DNA from: Toxotes chatareus
Lineage: Eukaryota; Chordata; Actinopteri; Toxotidae
Assembly: GCA_016801885.1 (NCBI GenBank)
Contig: CM028897.1
Location: forward strand, 1,061,001 to 1,125,000
Length of the DNA stretch: 64,000 nt
Reading direction: 5' to 3'
The position numbers and the translations under genes are program-made. This document shows positions 23,176-35,400 of the stretch, piece by piece. The stretch's first letter is position 1, and each line of letters begins with the position of its first letter. The notes under the pieces were generated by a model. The model did no database searches and had not been told where the DNA came from. It saw nothing but the letters and a program-made list of their open reading frames with translations.

Positions 23176-24867
23176 CGTTCTGTGGCTTCATGTGTCAGTG
23201 CTGACAGCGTTTCAACACACTTGTTATGGTTTTTACTGTAAGAGCTAACGGACGGCAGAGAAAGCACAGGAACTTGTGGTTTCCTGAACTGAAGAGTGTC
23301 TTTGTCACATCAGTGGGACTGAAGACTGAGGAAGGATGTGGCTGCAGTGTCAAACTGAGCTGCTGTTTGTGTTTCTCATCTCGTCCTAACATGACACGAG
23401 TGCTCGAAGAGGAAGTGAAGAGCCCTGAACTCATGAGCTGCTGAAACGGTTAGAAAAACAGCAGAAGACGCGTGTGATGAGCTTCATGCTGTTACAGTAC
23501 GAGCGGTAAAACGTCTGTGACTGATCGCACATTATCACACTGATACCTCACACGTCCCCGTCCTCCGGCTGGTTTACACGCCTCCGATCTTTGGTAAAGA
23601 CCTTTCCCCTGTTTATCAGTTATAATAAATGTAGAATTCTATACTGAGAAACACGTAATAGTTTCTAACAGACTATAATGCAGCTGTGATCAGATCTTTT
23701 TTCAGAAAAACACCTTGTACATTAGTAAACACGTGAACTGATCTTATATCTGCTTATAACTGCATTACAGTCCTTTAAAAACATTTATTAAATGTCATAT
23801 TAACTGATTATAGCTGCTGAACAGAGCCACTTCCACTCACATGTTATTGTTCATTAAACAGATTCAGTCATTAGTCACTGAAACACAACATAAATCAGTG
23901 GTTTCCAAACTGTCCTCTGTCCTCAGCCCACGAGTGTTTTCCTTTTTCTGAGTCTGACTTGTCACAGTATGAAGCTGCAGGGGCAATCACACCTGTAAAA
24001 GGCCTCAGTGCACAAATCTGTGCTGCTCAACTCAACACAAACACAGTGAACTGTAAGAAAAGTACAATACGATCTATTTACATGTTAAACTGACTCATTT
24101 TTGTACCATTGTCACTGAAAGCCTGTCGACGGCTCGTCTGAATGTAAAGGACTATTTCTACATTTTGTACTGTCAGTTTTTTTTCCTAAGCGATCAGAAA
24201 ACAGAAGGTTTGAAGCCACAGGTTGAATGTTTCTGGAGATTCTGGAGTAAAGTGTTCTTGAGTAAATGTATTTTTTCTTCCCACCACTGAAAATATTCAC
24301 ACTTCAGTCCAACATCTTCAAAATCAAATAAAAATATAATTAGAATATAATTAGAATAATGAGGTGTGCAAACACATCAACCACAGACGTATAAAGTCAC
24401 TCGACATAAAACCAAATTCTTCAACGGCAGGAAACGATTGAGAGCGAGTTGTGGCCACACTCCGAACTGAGTTCATCCCTCCCTCCTCTGTGACACCCGG
24501 CTTTCTTCTTTACTCACTGACTCGTCCTTCCTGCGCTCAGCGTCAGGTTTCTGTGAACAGGATGTTCACCTCTGATGCTTGTGTTGAGGTGTTTCCCCTC
24601 ATGATGCAACATCCAGGTTTACTGGCCTCCTGCCACACTGTGCTGACAGTTACAGGGAACAACACATGGGTTTTCTGTCGCTGGTGCCTGAGGACACGAG
24701 GTTTGGTGCTGACAGGAGCAGCTCACAGTTCTACGTGTGTGTAAGGAACCCACAACATCTTCATGCTTTATAGATCCATGTATCTGCTGTAGTTCACCAT
24801 CTGAACTGTGGATATATAGTAAAAGTACATTTACTCTTTTTCTCTAATCTTTGATGAAGGGGAAAAG

Positions 24868-25165
24868 ATAAGTGGTGGAAAGTAACTAAGTACATTTACT
24901 CAAGTTCTGAAGTCCTTGTTCTGTGCTTCGTATTTCCACTGCGTTCTACTCTGTTAAACATGATCTCCACTGCAGTGTTGTACCTTTAGTAAACTTTAAG
25001 TTCCCCTATTTATCACTGATTAAGCAGAGGACATAGATGGATGAACGTTCACGTATGAATTTTACACTGAACAGTTTTTATAATTAACATTAAAACCGAC
25101 AGAAGGAGAGAAGAAATATTTTAGACCTTTGTAAATTAAACTGAAGACTAATATTGTTGGTTTGG
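24868..25165 (+). repeat. Teleost repeat family C
   Basis: Begins AGTGGTGGAAAGTAACTAAG at 24873 and continues through the ACATTTACTCAAGTTCTGAA phrase into AT-rich sequence. This opening is extremely common in fish genomes. The right end is poorly defined. Confidence 0.65.
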
Positions 25166-25345
25166 ATCCTGTCATGTGATACAGAATAATGCCACTCATC
25201 CCTTCATACAGTCATTAGTTATGTGTAAACCCTTAATGACGCATGTTTTATTACAAAGTGGTTTCACGTTTTCTGTCTCAACACTGTTGTGTATCAACTG
25301 GGAAAATCCTCTGCTGCAAAAGGTAATGACTAAATTTACACAGTT

Positions 25346-25346
25346 T

Positions 25347-25377
<31 letters not shown>

Positions 25378-25392
25378 CAACAACAACAACGT
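25346..25392. repeat. Compound (ATA)n(ACA)n microsatellite
   Basis: About nine TAA/ATA units change abruptly to six AAC/ACA units, a pattern expected from slippage after a point change in one unit. Confidence 0.85.
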
Positions 25393-25610
25393 TCAAAGTG
25401 CCTAATCACAGAACTTGAGTTAAAAATATAAAAAATAAAATTTCTCAGTCCTGGACTCAAGCGTTTGACAACTGATTTATGGGACGTTGCAATAACATGT
25501 CAATAAGAAGCATTAAATCCATAAAGTAAAGCCGTTACCTCCAGCAGGCGACCTTCTCCCTGCAGAAGTTCATTACATATCAGAAACAGTACAGAGCTCT
25601 CTGTCGCCTC

Positions 25611-25843
25611 CTACAGGTCGGCCTGCTGGGCGTCCTGAGCCTCTGTGGGTCTCTCTGCGGCAGCTGAAGGCGGAGTGATGGAGCTCTGAGACGTGCAGCC
25701 CAGAGCCGACACCGGCCAGTCCCGACCCGAGCTGCTGGAGGCTGGACACACAGAGGAAGAGGAGACGGGGACATTTTCTTTTACTGATACAAAGCAAGAG
25801 ATTTATTGATTCTGTGTCACAGAACGACCGGAATCAGTGTCTG

Positions 25844-25874
<31 letters not shown>

Positions 25875-26461
25875 ACTCACCTGAGCGGCTGCACTGGGCA
25901 CTCTTGGCACCGTGGGGCTGATGAACCGGAGCGCTGTGTCCCACCTCCAGAGAAGCAGCAGGTTTGTGTGACGGGGAACATCTGGCTTTGTCTTTAATCT
26001 TGCACATGCCTGCAGTCAGAGGAGCACAGCTCAGTATGTGACAGTCAGCAACAACCAGCACAAACCACAACACCTGAACCTCCACATCCAAAGTACACTG
26101 CATGAGTGAGAACCTGAGCAGGTGTAACATCACCTCGTGTTTTTTGTTTTTCATCAGCTTCAGGGCTGATGAAGGACTAAAGCTGCTGAGCCTGACACAA
26201 TAATGTGACCTGAATAAAACTCCTCTGCTGCTACACATGAACGCTCCGCTGCCGTCACTGGTCACACCATCTGCATCTGTACTGCTGAAGAATGAACGAA
26301 TCCAGGAACAAACACCGGAGACATTTAAAGAAACAGCTTTACCGTCTTTGGCAGAGATTGTAGGTAGTTTAGTTTCAGGATGTCTGAGGGCTGGGTTCAG
26401 GCGGCCTCTGTAAATATGCCCGTCCAGTCCGACGATACCGACCTCCTCTGACTGACCGTTC

Positions 26462-26499
<38 letters not shown>

Positions 26500-29400
26500 T
26501 ACATGTCTTATACCATTTCATATTATCACTGATGCATAAACATTTAGATTTCTCTGTTGTTGATATACCACACTGGAGTGTTACATCAGTATCAGTAAAC
26601 TCTTATTTGTCATACCTGAATCACGGCGTCCCCCTCAGGCTGTGGGTGGTACTTCATGTACTGCAGGCCGATGCGTCGCTGGCTGGGTGAGGTGACCGTG
26701 TGGCTCCCCCCGCAGCTCCGTGACACGGCCAGGTGACTGTAATCCGTCAGCTCGGCGATGCGCTCACTGCTCGGTCAGAGAGAAACACCATGACATGGGA
26801 ACAGAGAGTTTCCGCAGTTTTTCTTTTTTAAATCTGGGACTGTTGATCTAAAGTAAAGTTTCAGATGTGTGCAGGATCAGCATGAGGGAGAAGATCACTG
26901 AGGCTTTCCTGGTTACATTTGTCATTTTCTTTAACGTGACCTTTTCATTCCCGTCTGCAGTAATCATCTGAGGTGGTGGCCTCGTTAACACAAAAATAAC
27001 ATAATTAACTTTATTTTTAATCTGTTTGATACCTGACGTCACTTTTCATGAGAACTGCTAATGAACATGGTTTTGAACTGACGACGTGGTTCTGACGTGT
27101 CTCAGAGAGCCCTGATGGTTAAACACATCTGCTCTGACTCTGTGACTGAAGCTCAGTGATGCTTCAGGGACTCGGAGTCAGATAAATCATGTGTGTATCT
27201 TCCAAAGTCTTTCAGAATAAAATTCCCTCCTTGTGTTACTATGTCTGTCCATAGAACCAAACCAGCTGTAACTTTGGAAGCCCTGATGTGAATTGGTGAA
27301 TGTGTGGAGCGGAGTTTAACAGCGACGGACAGACTTGAGAAAATGTGAATCTATCCTTTAACCTCTCCTGTTCTGGCCCTGACTCACTGCTGGCCTCGCG
27401 GCTGGTTGTGGTTCAGGTTGTCGCTCATGGCGTCCTGGCTGCCGGCCCTGTCACAGTGTCTCAGCCGTCTCTGGGTGCTCTCCATCTGCCTGCACATCAC
27501 GGCGGGGCTCTCCTGAAGCTGTTCCCTCCTCCTGCCTGAGTACACTACCTCAAAGCTGCAGCGGTTGGTCCCTGTTTTCAGGCTGAGACGGCGAGACCAG
27601 CGTATAATACAGCAGACTGAGAAAACTACTGTTCGTTAGCTGATGATTTTAATAGTAATGAATCAAAATTTAAAAGCAAAAAGCCAAATTTCTTCGAGCT
27701 GACTGTTCATGTCAAACAATACATTTCATCTACAGCCGACTGCTCAAACCAAACAGCTGTGAGCTTTATAAAGTCTTCATGTAAGTATCAGTCCCCCTGC
27801 TGTATTTATATACATGTATATACTAGATATCTGTTTTGACAGTTTTGATTAAAAAAAACTTTAATCTTTTAAGACTCTTGCGCCACCTGCTGGTGAACAG
27901 AGGACGCTGTAAACAAAGGGAAGGTCGAGGCAGGATCTCACCTCCTGTAGTGCTGTCGAAACTGCTCCAGCGCGTAGACGGTGAACGGCCTGATGGACTT
28001 GTGCGAGGGGAATCCAGGAGTGGACGGCAGCGTCACCAAATGTCTTTTATTCCCCACGTAACAAAACACACAAACATACAGGAGCAGAGTTCAGGGAGCA
28101 GCTCTGTGATGCTGTAACAAAATGTCCCTGTCGTTAAGAAAATATCTTTTACTCTGGTTTCATACCAAGTGAAATCTAAACACATCATTTACGATAATCT
28201 GGGAAATAAATAGTCACAGTTGTTAGCTTCGACTCACGGTCCAGGGGTGTGTTTGACCACAGGCCGGTCACAGGAGAGGCAGTGAAACCTGTCCACCAGT
28301 TGTCTGGAACAAAACACAAAGAAGCATCACCACAGGATGACACACCTGTGCAGGTATGAGATGAAAACAGCACGACCGACCACTGATCCCAAAAATGTTT
28401 GACCTCACACACAGTTTGATGTAACGTCACATCTGAGAGTAAAGACAGTAAAAGTTACAATAACAGGTGAAGGCATTGTTCAGGACACTCAGATTAATTA
28501 CACACCTTTAACATGATTCTTCACTATTTCACTGTAGATAACGTAAATACAACATGAAGACGGGCATGTGTCTGACTCTCTGCCAGGCTGTTTGAGCTGT
28601 GAGGTCTAATACATTTACCAGGTGAATAACACAGATTCTTAATATGATCGACTTCATTTAAACAAAACGAGAGCACAGTGAATTTCACTTCCACGGTCTG
28701 TTTGATAGAAAGAAAAGATTAGCATCTCACAGAGATTTAGTTTTATTCATTTGGCAAATGCGTTACTGATGACAGCAGCAACAACAACAACAACAACAGC
28801 AGCAACAACAACAAAAACAGTGCTTTCATTCAACCATAGACCACTGCTTCTTGTGTGTATGTTAAACCATCAACTCTTTCGTCTCATAGTTCAACAGAAA
28901 ACTAACAATGAGTTTTTACATGTTGTCCACTGTGAGACGCTCCTCTGCTCAGCAGTTGTACAGGCTGGTTATCTGAGTTAACTGAAGCTCCTGACCTGTA
29001 TCTGCAGGATTTTATGCTCTGCTGCCAAATGCTCAGAGCTCTTTGATCATATTTTCCCTATATAAACTTTAGCATTGATTAATGTGTGTAATTCTAACAC
29101 TTACTTTCTGATACCAGCAGCATCCTCGTGCTCTGGAGGCCCCTGAGCCTGCAGCTTCTCATGAATATTCTTCCAGCGGTCTTCCAGCTGCTTCTTCACA
29201 GAGTCTAACTCAATCCTGTTCAGCTGTGGTGAGATCACATGTCAAACACCATGTGGTTCATCAGACATTACGGTGACACCACCACAGTGCTGCTGTTTGA
29301 ATGGGTGATGTCTCACTACCTTACACTCCATCTCAGTGGACAGTTTCTTGATGACGTTGTGCCAGTCCTGCTCCTGGCCCGTCACTTTGTTCAGCAGCTC

Positions 29401-32400
29401 GTGGAACATGGCGCTGAGCTGCTCTGTCGCAGAGTCAAACTGCAGACGGCTCACTTTGCTGTCCAAAGCAGACTTATCTGCTTTCTTCGTGTGCAGGGAG
29501 CCAACAAGAAGTTTAAGGTTAGCAGAATATAAAGGCACAGGCCAGGACTGGAAAAGTACAGCATGACATACAGAGCCTATAATAAGTATTCAGGCTGTCA
29601 CACATACAATAAGTATAGCGATGCAAAATGTTACTCTCTAACCCCAGGTGCATTACTGTTTCTAAACAGACACTACAACTAGCTCTCACTATAACTGGAT
29701 GTGTACCACAAAGAACAGCTGTGAAAGGGTACAAGTCACACACTCTGTGTGTAACTGTACAACACATTTCCCAGAGTCGGAGCCATTAACGGAGCCAGAA
29801 ATCATCCGTGGTTAAATGACACCTCAGTGGGCGGAGCCCCTGAACCGCAAGTTTCCTGGTTAGGTGACATTAAAGCAAACTAAGGTATCTGAAAGTGTTC
29901 TCTAATTTTGATCACCACTGTATATTCTGCCTACACCTGTACAGACCAGTTTCAGTGGTAAATACAGTATCTACCCTTCAGTGGGTTAAAATGAACCTGC
30001 TTACGATTTCACTCTCAACCATCTGCTTGTCAGCCTTCTTCTCCTCCAGCTCCTCCGTCGTCTTGTACAGCTCCTGAATTCAGCAGTAACATTAAGCGAT
30101 AATTAACAGGACAGGAAAGCAGAAACACCTTTCTGTGTTTAAATTCACTTTATTTCTCACTTTCCTTCAGTTTTTCTTTCTAATAAATTACTCACTAATT
30201 TCATTTCTTTAGGACTCAGACAAGTAAACCTTGTTCTCAGTATCATTATTACAACAAACCAACTGTTTAAAGTAATGAAATCGTGTGATGATTGATTATC
30301 TGAACAGGTATCACACTGCCATTTATTAGATATTGAAAAGTTATGTCATCTGGCTGTAATTGTAAATCACTGCAATATGTAGTTATGAAAACAGACAAAG
30401 AAAAAGAGCAACACAACCCCTGCTGAACGTTGTCTGTTTACCTCTATGTGGCTCTGTTTCTGTCTGCTGTCCTCGCGCAGACACCTGGTTGTTTCATGCA
30501 GGTTTTCACACTCTGCCCGAAGCTGCAGAATCGACTGCTGCACATGGTTCACCAGCTCCGTGTTCTGAGACAGACACACACACAGTCATTACTGCAGTCA
30601 CAGCTGGACATCAGTTTGCTGAAAGTGAATGAAGTGTTGCATGAGCAAAAAAAAATCTTGGATTAATGTAAATCCAAAGTTGCACATGTGATCACAACCC
30701 ACCAGAACTACACAAAAACACACACACAAACACAGTTGTACAGCAAAAAGAAAAATACTATTCTGTTACAATACTCAAATGACATGAAAGTTTCTCTTTT
30801 CTTTGTTGTGGGATTCTGGATCATTCTACGTCTTTATGCCTCTAACTGTTTAAATGTTTCTACAGATCTGGTTCTTGACAGCACACTGCACCTGCTCTGC
30901 TCTGAAAACACTTTTACCACCAGTTAACTTGCAGTAGCTGTCTGCCTGTCCTGCTTTGGCTTGCCTCTCTGTCCCTCAGCGGCCCTGCTCTGCCTCCTGT
31001 CTGCTGTTGGAGAAGGTTGTTCACCGAGTCCTGCAGCTGCTCATAGAGCTGGAACAGACGGCTGAGACTCCTCCCAATGTTCACAGCGCTGGTGGTGGAA
31101 GCTGAGCTCTCTTCACTTTGACTGAGGTCCTGGCTATCACTCTCATCCTGGAAGCTGCTGGACAGCTTAGAGGTCAAGGACAGCATTGTGTCCTCCAGCG
31201 TGCCTCGCAGGTCGTCCAGCTGAGGTCAGAGGGCACAGAACTGACATCAGACTGATAAACTGTAGGTCAGGTTGATACCGGACCTTATTAAAAACTGGAA
31301 CTGCTTTGATCTGTTTTGTCTTTGTCTGATATAATGAGTTCCTCCCTGAACACAGTGAACAAATTATTTCATTCTACAATCTCTATTTTCCCTCCAAAAA
31401 ACAACGCACTGTCCATTTTTTTCTGGACTTGCTCCCACTCTGATGAAAGTTTAGTGAAGAATCAGGTTTAGATCAGAGACACCTCATCTGAGTGTTCTGT
31501 AACTCACTAACTCATCCAGGCCTGTTTGTCAGACCAGCTCTATACACACAAACTATCCCGCGCCTCATACAGGAGAAGAAAGCAACAGCAGCAGCAGCAG
31601 CAAAGACCTGCAGGTGAACACGTGTGGACGTGGTCTCCTACAGTAAAGTAGCCAGTGAACCGAATGTGCATGTTTTTGGGATTGTGGGAGGAAGCTGGTG
31701 TACCCGGAGGAAACCCACGCAGGCACAGGGAGAACATGCAAACTCAAAGAGCTCAGATCGGAGTTCGAACCCGGAGCCCTCATGTTGCTAGCATTGCCAC
31801 AGTACTTTAGCTTAGTGCGGCAAAGTTTGCAGACAACGTACGTCCTGTCGACGTGTTTAGAACTCCCGCCATTAAAACCAAAATGCATCCGGCTGGTTGC
31901 CGGTTAATGGTTTTTCTTCGCCCATGTCACGCGCCTCTCGTCTCACTAGCATAGCATACATAGACTGTATAAGACATGGACGTAGCACCCGTGACGTCAC
32001 CCTTTGGTTTCGGGGAGTCGGTTTTGTGACCAAACCGCGGGCATTGGAGCTGCGCCATCTTGGATTTTAGTGGGAGTGTACTTTCCATATTTGGCGGAGA
32101 GGCGGTTACTCTACAGGTCAGCCGGCCGAGAACCCGTCCACTTAGCTCGGAGCAATATTTAATATTTACCGGCTTTCACCGCTGCCTCCATCCACTATCC
32201 ACTTACAGTTACAGCAGCACACAAACAGCAGCAGCCGCTCACTGACGGAGCTGCTCTGTCCATGCAATGTCGGACTTTTTAAACAGAAAAATGAGACCAA
32301 ATAAAATTGTAGCCTAGTATTCCCACAATAAACGGACTCTGAGAGCACGGAACACACCGCAACAGCGTTCCTAACATTAGCTGCTCCGGTCCTCTATCTG

Positions 32401-35400
32401 TATCAGCAGCGACCAGAAATCGGCAATTAAGTCAAAAGCCAGCGGCAAAATATGCTAATACATGCTAATTAGCGCAAACATCCAGGTAAAATAGTGAGAA
32501 ATTTACTTACCGAAAAAACTGTAACACGGACTCCTTCGACGGTCGGTTAGTACAGTCTACACTATAACAAGCCATACAGTTCTGTTTTTGTGACAGTATG
32601 GCCCATACTGTCACAAAAACCTATCCGAACATTGGCAAACAAACACGGACACTGCAGCCCCTGTCAACCTCTGGAGGTAGCCGGAGGCCTCTGGATGTAG
32701 CCGCCTAACCCGCCAACTTTTTGAACGCGGAAGTGATCCTCACTGCTGAAACCTACAACTCCCCCCCCTGTGGCGCAGTAAGCTCGCTCGCTGGTTCTGT
32801 TACAGGGTGTTTTGTTATGACTGTCAGTCAACAGCCCCGCCTTGCGGTTAAATCCTGTATGACAGCCAGTAACTGGAGAGGCACTGCGGTGTATTACAAC
32901 AAAAAACAAACCAACCAACCAACAAAAAAATCGATCTTTGGAAATTTAATAATCGACTCATAATCGCCCATAATATAATCGCGATTAATCAATAATCGAT
33001 TTTCACCACCCCTACTCTGTACCTCTTGTATTCAGAAGAAAACATGGCACTTTTAAGAACACTATTTCTTCAATCATCAAATAAAATGCAGCTGTTCATA
33101 GTTTTAAAGTTTGAGAAGTAATTTGTATCTGCAGCTCTAAACTGCTGCTGCTGTTGCGCGGTAACTGCTGGGCCTTCGTATTAATGATGTGTGTCTTTGT
33201 TCGATGAGTGTAGCAGACACTGTCTCTCAGTGACATGTCTTCCTGTCTGACCTGATCTTGGAGGTGTTGGTCTGTTGTTTTCTTCTCACATAAAGCCAGT
33301 TTAGTCTTCAGCAGCTCCATGCCTTCCTCCAGTTTTTGCACAGACCTCCTGAACATGAGTCAAAACACAGACCAGTGTCTGAACTGATCTAAACACTCAC
33401 AAAGGGCTTCACCAAGGCCAAAAATTACATTTTAGATGCAAAAGGAAAAGTGTGTTTGGCTGTTATTGATCGTTACAGCGACTGATGTCTGTGCCTATGT
33501 CACCTGTCTTTACCTGAGGTAGGATAACTGCTGCCTGAGCTCATGAGTGGCTTTGCTGTCTGGGTCCACACTGCCTGAGGTGTTTTCTCTTTCTTGGCTC
33601 GTTAGGTTCATACACATGTCCTCCAAACTGTCCAGCTTTGGACAGACACATTATATCATCAGAACCAGAACCAGAGCAGACAGTATGTGATACTGAGGAC
33701 TTTGTCTTGGTGAAGATGTTGAACTGTGAAGGTAAGAAAGCAGGAAAACCCCCGTGGAGAGAATTTAGTTGCCTCTGTTTTGTTTCTCTCACCCACCTTT
33801 TCACGGTCACTCCTCAGGCTGTCTATTAAAGCTCTCTGCTGCTTCAGCTGATCCATCAGGTTATTAGACACATCCTGAGAACCTAAACAAACAATATCAC
33901 ATCAAACTGTTAGTGCAAGTCAGGAAGACCTGTAACTCTTCTCTTCTGAAAACCTCACAGTGACAAGCTGACAGAAAAATGTTTTCAGGACTTTTCACGT
34001 CAGTCATCACTCGACAGATAACTGAATCAGTCAGGTGGTAGGTAGTTACCCTTGTCAGTGATGAGTTCTCTGAGCTGAGCCAGCTGAGTCTGGTCCACCT
34101 TTCCTTCCTCCAGTGCCGCCACACGAGCCTCCAGCTTGTTGAACTTTTCCTTCAGTTTGCTGATGTTCCTCAGAGCCTCCACCGTCTCTGGGTAGCGCTC
34201 TGAGCCGCTGGCCTTTCGAAACAGGGACACACCAGTAGCTACAGGGCCTGCTTTAGGATGGGTCTGCTGAGGCGGCCCTGACAGGACCGAAGAGGTCTCT
34301 GTGGCTGGCTGGGTGCCCGTGGATTCCTGGAGACTCAAAGTCTGCCCAGAACTCTCTGGAGAGCTAGGAGCAGCGGTCCTGACAGTATGGTCGTGTGGGG
34401 GTGAGGACGTGTTTACAGCAGTGACGTTGCTGTTGAAAGGTGAGTGTGTGGCTCTGATCACTGTGGCTGGATCAACAACCCCTGAATTTACAAGCTCCTG
34501 TTTGAAAGTAGAAAAGTGAGACTGAACAGAATATATATAGAATATAATTCAGGTTTTTCACAGTCCCGTTAGTTAACATGGCTTTGAGCTGTGTATGGAG
34601 CCTGACAACAACAGACTGGATTACTGCGAAGCCTAAAACCAGCTGGATCTCACCTTCTGAAGGTTTTCTCTCTCGCTGAGCAGAGCTGACTGCAGCACGT
34701 CCCAGGTCACACACCGATTCAGCTCCTCTGGGTCTGGATACTTCTCCAATGTGTCCCTCAGCGACTTCTGTCACAGTGAAAACACACGTGTGTGTAGGGG
34801 AGTGGGCCAATGCAAGAACAAATGATTTCAGTGGAAATGGTACAGAGTAAAGCTGACATGCAGTATTTTATCTTCGGTTCTTTTCCCACACACTCACCAC
34901 AGTTTCCTCCAGGACGTCCACACGGTGGCAGCACGTCTCCACTGCAGTGACTGGCTCTGCATCAGCACCAACCCTCTGGACACAGGACAAAGGAAATACC
35001 CTACAGCAAAGGCGTAATGTCCACTGGGGATGTGGGGGACACGTCCACCACACTTTTCAAAATCCTGGTATTTGGTTGTCACTCTTTATTTGGAAATCAT
35101 GACAACTAAATCCATAATAATGTGTTATGTTCTCAATTTACATATTTTGTAAAATGCAGGGAATAGAATTCACATACACTCAGGGGACAAACTTCACAAC
35201 TGAAGGACTGGAGCCTGTGAATGTTTGACATCTGTGCTTGAAAAATGACTTAAACCATTCTGGTACTTAGATTTATTTTAATTTTTTCCATGATAATGAA
35301 CATAAAGAGAGTCACTGGAGGCACAATTACATTTTTAAATGTTAAAGATGTGTTCCCAAAAAATCTAAAGAAAGAGAAAAAAAAAAATAGTTGATTGATT

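Larger units (their letters stand above)
23180..25610. other. Intergenic region between convergent ubald2 and qrich2
   Basis: No coding exon recognised. It contains family C repeat pieces at 24230-24300 (minus) and 24868-25165 (plus) and a compound trinucleotide repeat at 25346-25392. The qrich2 3' UTR must start at 25610 and read leftwards; I find no clear AATAAA on that strand. Confidence 0.5.

Noticed and set aside
29239..29566. Plus-strand frames of 76-97 codons in the qrich2 region
   Set aside because: They are antisense to the DUF4795 exon at 29484-29320.
31741..31800. Possible tRNA because of GAGTTCGAACCCGG
   Set aside because: No A box, acceptor stem or anticodon arm can be drawn; the phrase belongs to a common fish repeat.
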